Shown one piece after another: positions 15,836 to 23,969 of a stretch of 64,000 bases of DNA (its first letter is position 1; each line of letters begins with the position of its first letter). The translations under genes were made by a program, and so were the position numbers. This DNA comes from Bradymonas sediminis (lineage in GTDB: Bacteria; Myxococcota_A; Bradymonadia; Bradymonadales; Bradymonadaceae), in NCBI RefSeq assembly GCF_003258315.1, contig NZ_CP030032.1, positions 596,001-660,000 of the forward strand, in the 5' to 3' direction. The notes below the pieces were generated by a model, which was given only the letters and a program-made list of their open reading frames with translations, was not told where the DNA came from and ran no database searches.

Positions 15836-18289
15836 TCAGGGCTTGGTCCCCGCCTTCTTAGCGGCTTCGTCGTAATATTTGAGCGACTTTCGAAGGTCTT
15901 CGAAATCGTCGTCCGACCCCTCGGAAAACCCACTGATTCGAAGCACTTCGCCAATTTCGGGCACGCCGTATTCCTTCTGGGGGTCGAAGGCCAGAAGGGC
16001 GTCGCGCAGTTGATTCGCGACCGAAGCCGGGAGCATCGGGCTGGCGGCGACGGTGTCCTGGGGGACGTGTCCGGCGACCTGGATGATGCGGATGCGCGTG
16101 ATGGGCACGCCAAAGGTGTCGGCGCTGAGGTATGAGCCCGAATAGGTCGCCGCGACGTCGCATTTCCCGTCCAAGAGGTCGCGCAGGACCTGGATATGGT
16201 CGCCGCTCCACACGATCTCTTTGATGAAGGTCTCCGGGTCATATCCGTTGCGGCGCAGCAGCGCGCGCGGCAGGAAATAGCCGGTGGTTGAGCCGCGGTC
16301 GGTGAAGCAGAAGACCTTATTCTCGAGGTCTTTGAGGGCGCGCATGCTCGAGTCCATGCGGGTGACCAGCAGGGAGTCGCTGGAGGTCGCGCCCCCGAAT
16401 TGGCGCAGCGCCAGGAATTGGATCTTGGGCTCGGCCGCCTGGGTCTGGACATAGAGCAGCGGCGGGAGCATCGCGATATCGTATTTGCCGCTGCGCAAGC
16501 CCTCCGACAGGGCCTCGTAGCTCGGCGTGATCTCGGCCGAGATTGGGCGCTGCAGGGTCTTCTCAAGATAGGGCGTGAGCAGCGAGACCTCGGGGAATAA
16601 GAGGTCGTGCGGGGCGATGGGCGCCCAGCCAATGCGCAGCGTCTCGCCGAGCAAGACCGGCGCCTGCTTCGAGGCGTGCTCGGCGCTTGTCGAGGTCTCC
16701 TCGCCCGGGGTGAATGGGTTGACGATAAAGAGCGCCAGGGCGGCCAGCACCAGAACAAGCACGCCTGCGCCGAACCAGATGGTCCGCTGCTGGCTGGGCG
16801 CGGCGGGCGGGTTGGCCGGCCCGCCGCCCTGGCTCGCCGCTGGGGCGTTGGCCTGGGCGTGTTGTTGGGTATCTTCGCGCAAGTCGTCGCGGCGCGCCGA
16901 CGAGGGCGTCGGGGCCGAAGGGTGCGGCGCCGATTGCGCGCGGCTCACTGGCGACGGGGTCGGCTGAGGCGAGGCCGGGCGCGACGGGCTTGGCTGTGAC
17001 AGGTCTGAGCGCAGCAGCGCGCGTCGGTTTTGGGAGAAGCCCGAGCGGCTGCGGGTCGGCGAGGGCGGAGTCGCGTCCTCACCGGTGAGGATATTCGGGT
17101 GATAGGGCTGCGGCAGGGCCGCGCGCCGGGCGCCGGCGACCACGGTCGCCGCCCCGTGCTCATCCAACGGGCGCTCCATATTCGAGCGCGACCCCGACCC
17201 GGTGCGGTGCAACAAGCCGCGCTGCTCGTTCGATGTGAGCGAGCGCTCCAGGGCATCCTGCAGGGTCGCCTGACGGTTCTTCAGCTCCACGCCGGCGAGC
17301 TCTTCGAGGTATTTGGCCAGGATATCTTCGCCGTAGCGAATGCGCTGGTCGCGACAGGCCTGCATCAACTCGCTGCGAAACGCCTCGGCGGTCTGGTAGC
17401 GCTGCTCGCGGTCTTTGTGCAGCGCGCGCAGCACCACGCGGTCAACCTCGGCCGGCACCCGCGCGTTATAATCACTGGGTGCGGGGCTCGGCTCCTGAAC
17501 CACCGCGCGCATCATATCGAGGTCTTTCTCGCGCTTGAAAAGCCGTTTTCCGGTCAGCGACTCCCAGATGACGATGCCCAGCGCGAAGACATCCGCCCTG
17601 CGGTCGAGCTTATGCCCCTGGCATTGCTCCGGCGACATATAGGCGAATTTGCCCTTGAGGTGCCCCGAGTGGGTCGCCTCAACGCCGCGAGACGCCTTGG
17701 CGACGCCAAAGTCCAGGACTTTGACGAAGCCCTCGGTGGTGCACATCAGGTTATGCGGGGAGATGTCGCGGTGAATCAGCCCCAGGGGGTTGCCGTCCAG
17801 GCCGCGCAGCTCGTGGGCGGCGTGCAGGCCGCGCGCCGCCTGGTCGAGCACCGAGCAGGTCACCTCGACCGGCAGCACCGAGCCGGCCTTCTCGGCCAGT
17901 ACCTGCATCTCGCGCACGGTGCTGCCGTGGATATATTCCATGGCGATATAATAATTGCCGTTCTCTTCGCCGAGCTCAAAAATCTGGATGACGTTCGGGT
18001 GGCTCAGCCGCGCGATGATGCGCGCCTCGCGCAGGAACATATCGACGAAGGACGCGTCGCCCGCCAGCTTCGGCAGGATGCGCTTGATGACGACCAGCCG
18101 CTCCAGGCCGGCCAGGCCGCGCTCGCGGGCAAGAAATATCTCGGCCATGCCCCCGGTCGCCAGGTGGGCGACCAATTCATAGCGGCCAAACATATGTTTT
18201 TGCGACGAAGGCTGAGACACCAATTGTCCAGAGTACGGCGAAGGTTGATGGGCGCGAGCACGCACGCGCTTAGCATATGAGGCGAGCAC
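15836..18289 (-). CDS. Ser/Thr protein kinase fused to a PhnD-like periplasmic binding domain
   Basis: The 817-residue protein is a one-pass receptor-like kinase. The kinase (about 34-310) shows LATGGMAEIFLARE (Gly loop), VVIKRILP (Lys), GLIHRDISPHNLM (catalytic loop), KVLDFGVAKAS (DFG) and AYMSPEQCQG. A Pro/Ser-rich linker (about 370-495) follows, then a membrane segment near 501-524 (GVLVLVLAALALFIVNPF). The C-terminal ~260 residues match PhnD/phosphonate-type ABC solute-binding proteins: LRIGWAPIAPHDLLFPEVSL, GKYDIAMLPPLLYV, TDRGSTTGYFLPRALL and DGKCDVAATYSGSYL. The binding domain would face the periplasm and the kinase the cytosol, so a phosphonate, phosphate or similar anion could gate phosphorylation. 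That gating is inferred. The start at 18289 is an assumption; Met33 (MFGRYELV) is an alternative. Confidence 0.94.
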   Translation of the reverse strand: MLASYAKRVRARAHQPSPYSGQLVSQPSSQKHMFGRYELVAHLATGGMAEIFLARERGLAGLERLVVIKRILPKLAGDASFVDMFLREARIIARLSHPNVIQIFELGEENGNYYIAMEYIHGSTVREMQVLAEKAGSVLPVEVTCSVLDQAARGLHAAHELRGLDGNPLGLIHRDISPHNLMCTTEGFVKVLDFGVAKASRGVEATHSGHLKGKFAYMSPEQCQGHKLDRRADVFALGIVIWESLTGKRLFKREKDLDMMRAVVQEPSPAPSDYNARVPAEVDRVVLRALHKDREQRYQTAEAFRSELMQACRDQRIRYGEDILAKYLEELAGVELKNRQATLQDALERSLTSNEQRGLLHRTGSGSRSNMERPLDEHGAATVVAGARRAALPQPYHPNILTGEDATPPSPTRSRSGFSQNRRALLRSDLSQPSPSRPASPQPTPSPVSRAQSAPHPSAPTPSSARRDDLREDTQQHAQANAPAASQGGGPANPPAAPSQQRTIWFGAGVLVLVLAALALFIVNPFTPGEETSTSAEHASKQAPVLLGETLRIGWAPIAPHDLLFPEVSLLTPYLEKTLQRPISAEITPSYEALSEGLRSGKYDIAMLPPLLYVQTQAAEPKIQFLALRQFGGATSSDSLLVTRMDSSMRALKDLENKVFCFTDRGSTTGYFLPRALLRRNGYDPETFIKEIVWSGDHIQVLRDLLDGKCDVAATYSGSYLSADTFGVPITRIRIIQVAGHVPQDTVAASPMLPASVANQLRDALLAFDPQKEYGVPEIGEVLRISGFSEGSDDDFEDLRKSLKYYDEAAKKAGTKP

Positions 18290-18366
18290 CTCAGAGCTAA
18301 AAGATATTCGGCAGATCGTTAGGCTTGCAGTCTATAGTAAATGCATCGTAATCAAAACTCTGTCCG

Positions 18367-18381
18367 CTGACAAAGTGTCAG
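18367..18381. promoter_or_regulatory. inverted repeat in the kinase/lipoprotein divergent region
   Basis: CTGACA-AAG-TGTCAG lies 25 bases before the ATG at 18406. Its core GACAAAGTGTC recurs at the CRISPR leader-repeat junction (46938-46948). It may be an operator. Confidence 0.4.
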
Positions 18382-18405
18382 ATTGATCCCGAAAACGAGA
18401 TTATT

Positions 18406-18693
18406 ATGAGCTATAACACGCGTCGTGCCAAAAGGATTTCATCCTCACTCCTGCTTTTCTTCGGCCTGCTTTTAGGCGCCGCCTGGTTGAGCGGATGTCA
18501 GGCGCCCGAGTGCGAGCAAATGACCCGCTGCTGCGCGGCGATCCAGGACTTCGAGGGCGTGGGCAAAGCCTGCGGAGAGATGACCGCCGGGATCAGTGAC
18601 CCGGACACCTGCCGCTCCGTGGTCAGCGCCGCCCAGGCGATGCTCGAAACCCGCGAGGGCGACATCCCCGAGGCCTGTGTGCTGGCCGAGTAG
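18406..18693 (+). CDS. small Cys-rich lipoprotein
   Basis: The 95-residue protein has a strong hydrophobic leader (SSLLLFFGLLLGAAWLSGC) ending in a lipobox, followed by a short mature domain with seven Cys in all (CEQM, RCC, KACGEM, DTCRS, EACV). I do not recognise the family. The CEQMTRCC pattern with evenly spaced later Cys resembles small disulfide-rich helical proteins common among myxobacterial lipoproteins. Its stop abuts the stop of moeA directly (18693/18694), so the two are convergent with no gap. Confidence 0.75.
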   Translation: MSYNTRRAKRISSSLLLFFGLLLGAAWLSGCQAPECEQMTRCCAAIQDFEGVGKACGEMTAGISDPDTCRSVVSAAQAMLETREGDIPEACVLAE

Positions 18694-19956
18694 TCAGAGC
18701 TTCTCGACGCGAATCTCATCGCCGGCGTTTAACTCGGAGACCCCTTCGTCGACGATGCCAAAGGCCGTGGCCTGGCAGAAGAGGCGAAGGTTGCCCGAGT
18801 TCTGGTTGGGCGTGGGGTAAAAGATCGGCCGCGCGCCGGTGGCGTCCGGGCCCGGCTCCTCGAGCCGACCGCTTAAATAGACGCGGCGGCGCGGGGTTGT
18901 CTTGACCGCCGTGGCCAGGGTGGCCGGGATGGACGCAAGCGGCGCGCCCGGGTCGGCCGCCACCTGCGCGCCGTCACCGCTGAGCAAGTCGAGCGCGGGG
19001 CGCACGAATTGGTGAAAGCCGACGAAGCAGGCGTTGGGGTTACCCGGCAGCCCGAGCAGCGGCGTCGGCGCCGTGTCGGCCCTGGCGACGCCGAAGGCGA
19101 GCGGCTTTCCGGGCTTGATGCGGATCTTCCAAAAATGCATGCCGCCGGTGAGCTCGTCGACGATCGGGCGGGTCAGGTCGAACTCGCCGACCGACATCCC
19201 GCCGCTGCTCAACACCAGGTCCGCCCCGGCGATGGCCGCGTCGAAGGCCTGGCGAATCGCGTCTTCGTCGTCGGGCGCGATGGGCAGGATCTGGGCGACG
19301 CCGCCGTATTCCTCAACCAGCGCGGCGAGCAGGTAGGCGTTGGAGTTGACGATCTGGGCGGGGCCGGGCGGGGTGCCCGGGTCGACCAGCTCGTCGCCGG
19401 TGCTCACGATGGCGACCCGCGGCTTGCGCGTGACGTTTACCATCGGGCGGCCAAAGCCGGCGAGCAGGCCGACATCGGCCGCGCCCAGGCGCACGCCCGG
19501 CTCGAGGATGACTTCGCCTGCGGCCATATCTTCGCCCACCTGGCGCACCCATTGCGCCATTTTTACGGCTTCGGGGGCGTCGAGGGTGAGCAGGTTGGCG
19601 GCGGCGTCGACGCTGCAATATTCGAGCATCACGACGGTGTCCGCGCCGCCGGGCAGCGGCGCGCCGGTGGTGATGCGCGCGGCCTGGCCCGGGCCGACTT
19701 CGCGCTCGCTGGGGGCCCCGGCGGCCGATGAACCCACGAGCTCAAGCGCGCCCGTTTCGCCCTGAATATCTTGGAATCGAAGCGCAAAACCGTCGCGCGA
19801 GGAGTGGGCAAAGCGCGGGGTGTCCGCCGGGGCTGCGATGGGTTCGGCGAGGATGCGACCGGCGGCCTGAGCCAGGAAAACGCGCTCGGCGCCCAGGGGG
19901 GTTAGGCGCGCCAGGATACGTTCGCGCGCCTCTTCGACGCTGATAAAGTGTTGCAT
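18694..19956 (-). CDS. moeA: molybdopterin molybdenumtransferase MoeA
   Basis: MoeA inserts molybdate into adenylated molybdopterin in the last step of molybdenum cofactor synthesis. The 420-residue length is typical. Motifs in order: SVEEARERIL at the N-terminus; PRFAHSSRDGFAL, the region with the conserved Asp-Gly; ARITTGAPLPGGADTVVM; VAIVSTGDELVDPG; LVLSSGGMSVGEFD, the MPT-binding loop; and LLGLPGNPNACFVGFHQF near the C-terminus. In most MoeA proteins the SRDGFA motif reads S(A/R)MDG(Y/F)A. No other molybdenum cofactor genes are in the window. A small lipoprotein gene lies 32 bp beyond its start on the same strand and may share its transcript. Confidence 0.95.
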   Translation of the reverse strand: MQHFISVEEARERILARLTPLGAERVFLAQAAGRILAEPIAAPADTPRFAHSSRDGFALRFQDIQGETGALELVGSSAAGAPSEREVGPGQAARITTGAPLPGGADTVVMLEYCSVDAAANLLTLDAPEAVKMAQWVRQVGEDMAAGEVILEPGVRLGAADVGLLAGFGRPMVNVTRKPRVAIVSTGDELVDPGTPPGPAQIVNSNAYLLAALVEEYGGVAQILPIAPDDEDAIRQAFDAAIAGADLVLSSGGMSVGEFDLTRPIVDELTGGMHFWKIRIKPGKPLAFGVARADTAPTPLLGLPGNPNACFVGFHQFVRPALDLLSGDGAQVAADPGAPLASIPATLATAVKTTPRRRVYLSGRLEEPGPDATGARPIFYPTPNQNSGNLRLFCQATAFGIVDEGVSELNAGDEIRVEKL

Positions 19957-19988
19957 GCCTTATTCTCTATAAATGCGGGAGCGGGTGC

Positions 19989-20342
19989 TCAGGTGCAGGG
20001 GGCGGCCTGCGCGAACACCGACGCGCTTTGCGCGTCCGGGGCCATGGAGTTGCTTGTCTGGGGCGCCGGCTCTTCGGCCGCCGGCGTCGTCGGTGACTCC
20101 TTGTCGGGCTCGGCTGATTTGATCTCTGCGCCCTCGGGAAGTTGCGCCCAGTCGGGGTTGCCGCAGGGGGTGTTGGCCAACTCTTCTGCGCTCAGCTTCT
20201 TCACCTGATAGGGCGTCGCGATGCTCGTTTTTTTCCGCGCCCGATCATCTTTGGCGTCCGGCGCGCTCGAGCAGGCGCCAAGGCCCAGTGTGAGCGCGGA
20301 GAGGCAAAGAGCCGCGATGATTGATGACGTTTTTCGAATCAT
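19989..20342 (-). CDS. small lipoprotein of unknown function
   Basis: Starting at the ATG at 20342 gives 117 residues: a basic leader MIRKTSS, a hydrophobic run, and lipobox LGLGAC. A longer reading from 20375 exists but would bury the signal peptide, so I chose the shorter one. The mature part is polar, with AEELANTPCGNPDWAQLPEG in its middle and a Pro/Glu/Ala-rich tail ending in CT. There are three Cys in all. The gene lies between two minus-strand genes (moeA downstream, an Ig-like lipoprotein upstream) and could be co-transcribed with both. Confidence 0.7.
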   Translation of the reverse strand: MIRKTSSIIAALCLSALTLGLGACSSAPDAKDDRARKKTSIATPYQVKKLSAEELANTPCGNPDWAQLPEGAEIKSAEPDKESPTTPAAEEPAPQTSNSMAPDAQSASVFAQAAPCT

Positions 20343-20385
20343 AAAAGATGCCTGCGCTAAGCTGAAAATCAACAAGATGATACGA

Positions 20386-22176
20386 TCAATCCTGGCAGCC
20401 CGGGTGTGCGCTGCTGGCGCGATTGTCGATATTTAAGAAGAAATTATAGCAATAGTCGGCCGACGGGCTTGCGCCGAGGACGTAGCGGTTCTCCACGATA
20501 TAGACCGGGTCGAGCAGCCATTGGCCCTGGTTTCGCTTCCCCGGGGTCGCCAGCCAGCTAAATGGCAGCCGCCCGTTGGCGTCGGTGGCGTTGCTCTGCA
20601 GGTTCTTCGGCAGCATCAGGACTTCGTCGGGGCCCACGCCGGTCGGGCGATCCGTGCCCTCGGGGCGATAGGAAAACGGCAGCTCAAAGAGCCCGTCGGT
20701 GTCGTAATTGCCGCGCAGCGTCCACAGGCTACTGGGGATGGGGAGCAGCTCGTAGCGCATCTCCCAAAACCCGGTGTCTGCATTTTTAGTGGCCTGCTCA
20801 AAGGTCTGGCCGGTGTCGCCCGGGCGAAGGACGACGCCGCTGGTGGGGCGCGCCGCGCCGGGCGCTGCGCCGGTCGACGGTCCCGGGAATTGCGCGCTGG
20901 CGTGCAGGCAGAATCCGTCTCGCCCGGTCTGGTACCAATGGCAGGCCTCGTGGCTGCCGGCCGGCACATAGAGCGGGAAGTGCGTGCCGTCTTCGAGCTG
21001 GCTGAGCGGGAAGGTGCTCATGCTTCGGTCCCCGAGGTCGCCGCCGGGCACCCGCGCCGGGCTGCCCTCGGGCTTAAATCCATTGGTCAACTCACGCGCC
21101 GCGGCCAGCGAGACGTTCTCGGTCATCAGCATCTTGTCGGTGGCCTTGTCGACCACCACCAGCAGCCCCGCGAAGTCGTGCTCCGCCCGGGTGTCGACCC
21201 CGTAGCGCGACGGATAATAGAGGAAATAATGCAGGAAATAATAGCTGGTGGACTCGGTCACGCTATAATAGATCGAGGCGTTGATGGGCGTCGCGGCGCG
21301 CATCGAATTGCTCTGATTGTCCACCGCCGAGCGGTTCCCATCGAAGTCAATGCGGGTCGGGATGTCGGCGTCCGGGCGCGTCGGGTTGACGATATTATCG
21401 CCCTGCTCGTTCGGGGTGACGCCCTCGTTTAGGTCGATGCCCTGGTAGATAAGCGGGGCCCAGGTGCGGGCGAGGGTGGCGTGCTTGGCCGGCTCCTCAT
21501 ATGCGGTCGAGAAGGCCACGGTCACCTTCGGGTTCACCCCGACCATTCCCATATTGCGCACCCCCGAGCGAATCTCGAGGGTATAGCCCTCGGCCGGCTT
21601 GAGCGGCTCAATCGGGGAGAGCGTGGTGGTGTAGGTCTCGGCGTCGTATTCTATGTCGGCGTCGAGGCTCATATTATTGGCGTCTCGAAATACCAACGAA
21701 TAGAAATTCATCGAAACCGGGTCCATCGGCTCGTTGAACTTAATCGTGAGTTGGGTGTCCAGCGCGACGTCGCTGTCGCCGTTGGCCGGGCTGGTCGAGA
21801 TAACGCGCGGCGCGTCGCCCGGCGTCGTGTCCGGCAGAGTATTATTGCCCGTGGTATCCGAGCTGTTATTCGGGTTGGTCCCCGCGTCGGGCGTCGGCAG
21901 CTTGCAGGTCTGGTCGATGCAGCGATAATCGCCCCCCGGACAATCCGAGTCGTAGGTGCATTGGCTTATCTCGCGCGCGATGCACACCCCCTGCAGGCAA
22001 CTCTGAGTCTCAGGGCAGGGATTGTCGATGGAGCATTGCGCGCCGTCGTCGGCGGTGGCGTCGTCGTCGGCGCAGGCGCTCGTGAGGAGCGATAGGGCGA
22101 GGAAAACACCCGCGTAGCGCGTGATTTTTGTGGACCAGCGAGGACGGCGGGCTCGGGACAGGTGGGGGGCGTGCAT
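20386..22176 (-). CDS. lipoprotein with Cys-rich and bacterial Ig-like (Big_5-type) domains
   Basis: The 596-residue protein has a leader ending LLTSAC, then a Cys-rich region (about 45-95: CSIDNPCPETQSCLQGVC and CTYDSDCPGGDYRCIDQTC) of the Dickkopf-like type seen in many myxobacterial lipoproteins. An Ig-like domain of the Big_5 kind follows (about 125-225): STSPANGDSDVALDTQLTIK and FNEPMDP. The last ~370 residues include a SYYFLHYFLYYPSRYG stretch and an EHDFAGLLVVVDK strand, loosely like Vps62-type domains; I would not rest a function on this. The ATG at 22176 has GGAGA upstream. A surface-exposed adhesive or binding role is plausible. Confidence 0.83.
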   Translation of the reverse strand: MHAPHLSRARRPRWSTKITRYAGVFLALSLLTSACADDDATADDGAQCSIDNPCPETQSCLQGVCIAREISQCTYDSDCPGGDYRCIDQTCKLPTPDAGTNPNNSSDTTGNNTLPDTTPGDAPRVISTSPANGDSDVALDTQLTIKFNEPMDPVSMNFYSLVFRDANNMSLDADIEYDAETYTTTLSPIEPLKPAEGYTLEIRSGVRNMGMVGVNPKVTVAFSTAYEEPAKHATLARTWAPLIYQGIDLNEGVTPNEQGDNIVNPTRPDADIPTRIDFDGNRSAVDNQSNSMRAATPINASIYYSVTESTSYYFLHYFLYYPSRYGVDTRAEHDFAGLLVVVDKATDKMLMTENVSLAAARELTNGFKPEGSPARVPGGDLGDRSMSTFPLSQLEDGTHFPLYVPAGSHEACHWYQTGRDGFCLHASAQFPGPSTGAAPGAARPTSGVVLRPGDTGQTFEQATKNADTGFWEMRYELLPIPSSLWTLRGNYDTDGLFELPFSYRPEGTDRPTGVGPDEVLMLPKNLQSNATDANGRLPFSWLATPGKRNQGQWLLDPVYIVENRYVLGASPSADYCYNFFLNIDNRASSAHPGCQD

Positions 22177-22408
22177 AATCTCTCCATATATACTGCAAAT
22201 GCGCAGCCAAAACGTGGCTGGAGCTTAACAAAAGACCTGCGCAACGGCCAATATCAATATCACACACTAAGATAGATTGCGCCGGGGTTTTTGCCCAATA
22301 TTTGCCGCGTTGGCTTCCGAGATCTCTATGGTCTCTGCGCGGGCTCAGTGCTATGTGCCAGAGCCGTGTACTCGTATGAATCCCATGTAGTTGAAGACGG
22401 AAAATATC

Positions 22409-22990
22409 ATGAAATACCCCGGGCTCATTCTCCTGACCGTCGCGATTTCCCTGGTCGCGTGCAAACCCCGCGATGTGGCGCCCACCGCCGAGGAGCACGC
22501 CGCGATTCTCAAAGACGCCCCGGAGCTCTTCGTCCCCGAAGCCGGCGAGCGCGGCCCGGGCCTGGTCGGGATCGGTAATATTTATCTAGGCCAGGAAAAA
22601 GACGCCGCCCTCGCCGAGCTCGCCAAAATCTGCCCGAAGACGATGGAATACCGGGCCGGCGACGCCGGTGAGAACGCCTGGTTCCGTGGGTGCGTGCTGC
22701 GCAAAAGTAAGGACGGCATCTTGTCGGTGCGCGTCGGTTTTTGGCCCCGGATTGGCGACCGCGTTTCGACCCTGGATATCAAGCGCGACGATATCACCCT
22801 TGAGCAGGCGCGCGAGCGCTTTCGGGCGCTGGTCCCGGAGGTTACCGGCGAATACCCCCACCCCGGGGTCATCGAGATGCGCGCCGAGAAATACCAGATG
22901 CTCGCCGATATCGACGAGGGCGTCGACGGGCCGACGCATGTCGCCGTCGGCTATAGCAAGCCGTTTGCCCGCACGCTCGAGAGTCAATAA
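22409..22990 (+). CDS. lipoprotein of unknown function
   Basis: From the ATG at 22409 the protein has 193 residues, with leader MKYPGLILLTVAISLVAC and a clear lipobox. A TTG in frame at 22391 is less likely. The mature part is acidic and has two Cys (KICPKTMEY and FRGCVLRKS) about 30 residues apart, which could form a disulfide, and repeated beta-strand patterns such as ILSVRVGFWPRIGDRVSTLDI. I do not recognise the family. The gene is divergent from the Ig-like lipoprotein gene and 82 bp ahead of another lipoprotein gene on the same strand. Confidence 0.75.
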   Translation: MKYPGLILLTVAISLVACKPRDVAPTAEEHAAILKDAPELFVPEAGERGPGLVGIGNIYLGQEKDAALAELAKICPKTMEYRAGDAGENAWFRGCVLRKSKDGILSVRVGFWPRIGDRVSTLDIKRDDITLEQARERFRALVPEVTGEYPHPGVIEMRAEKYQMLADIDEGVDGPTHVAVGYSKPFARTLESQ

Positions 22991-23072
22991 GTCGACGCCG
23001 GCCAGGCCCGGATGCTCGCGCGTAGGCGCGCGATTCGGGTGAGAACAATGTGGATTGCCCACCTGAGTTGAG

Positions 23073-23870
23073 ATGATGAGCGTACACGGCCCAAACCGCT
23101 ATATCTTGCTGCTCGCCGCGCTTCTGTGGGCGGGCGTGGTCGCCTCGGGATGCTCCGATGACGGCGCGCGCGCCTGCTCAACGCAGGAGGATTGTTTCCT
23201 CGGCGAGGAGTGCATCGCGCAGCGCTGCGTGTCGGCGGACGCGGTCGTTCCCGGGCACGATATTTCTGGCGAGGATGTGTCGAAAGACGCTGACGCGGCG
23301 ACCGACTCGGGCGCGCCTGACTCGGCCGGGGCGGACGCGACAGACGGCGAAGACGCCGGCCCCCAGGTCAACCGTTGCGAGATGCCCGGCGCCGAGGCGA
23401 CCTGCAGCGCAGACCCCCTGGAGATGGGTGATTCGTATACCTCGCCGATTTTGCTTGGCCCCAATTCTGTCTTCGGGCCGGGTAAGGGCTGGTGCGACGG
23501 GTTTTTGGGCTCCTCCCACGCCTATGATACACAATTATGCGGGTACGAGCGCGATATTTACCGCATCTTTGTGGATAATCGCTCGCCAAATACCTGCATC
23601 GCAGGGGCGGCGAAGATCACCGCGACGGTCACGCTCGGGGCGGGGTGTGACCGGGAGTTCTTCGATATTTTTCCGTATTGGAATTCTGGCGTGAGCATCT
23701 GTGACTCCGACCCCAGCGTCGAATGCCAATGGTCCGGCGATAATCGAGAGTTTCAGATCGTCTGGAGCCGGCCGGCGGAGCAGACATTCGACGCGCTGTT
23801 TAGCGTGGAGTCGTCGACCGCCGACATTAAGCTGGACTATCAGGTCAAGGTGAAGGTCGAGGCCTACTAA
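23073..23870 (+). CDS. Cys-rich lipoprotein
   Basis: The 265-residue protein starts with a hydrophobic leader and lipobox VASGC. A short EF-like Cys motif follows (CSTQEDCFLGEECIAQRC), then an Asp/Ala/Gly-rich linker (about 55-95), then a C-terminal domain with eight more Cys (for example CEMPGAEATC and CIAGAAKITATVTLGAGC) that reads as a beta-sandwich, perhaps a pre-peptidase-like or calcium-binding type. Function is unknown. A second Met directly follows the first (23076), so the start is uncertain by one codon. A bidirectional terminator follows 20 bp past the stop. Confidence 0.8.
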   Translation: MMSVHGPNRYILLLAALLWAGVVASGCSDDGARACSTQEDCFLGEECIAQRCVSADAVVPGHDISGEDVSKDADAATDSGAPDSAGADATDGEDAGPQVNRCEMPGAEATCSADPLEMGDSYTSPILLGPNSVFGPGKGWCDGFLGSSHAYDTQLCGYERDIYRIFVDNRSPNTCIAGAAKITATVTLGAGCDREFFDIFPYWNSGVSICDSDPSVECQWSGDNREFQIVWSRPAEQTFDALFSVESSTADIKLDYQVKVKVEAY

Positions 23871-23890
23871 GCGCGCGTGTGCATGACCGC

Positions 23891-23930
23891 AAAAAACGCC
23901 GCCCCGCAGTGATGCGGGGCGGCGTTTTTT
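23891..23930. terminator. strong bidirectional rho-independent terminator
   Basis: An 18-bp stem (23891-23908 with 23913-23930) closes a 4-base loop GTGA. It is bounded by A6 on the left and T6 on the right, so it can end transcripts from the lipoprotein gene (plus) and the XPB gene (minus). Confidence 0.92.
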
Positions 23931-23969
23931 AGTGCCGATTTTTAGGCCGGCGGACGAACCCGAATCGAA

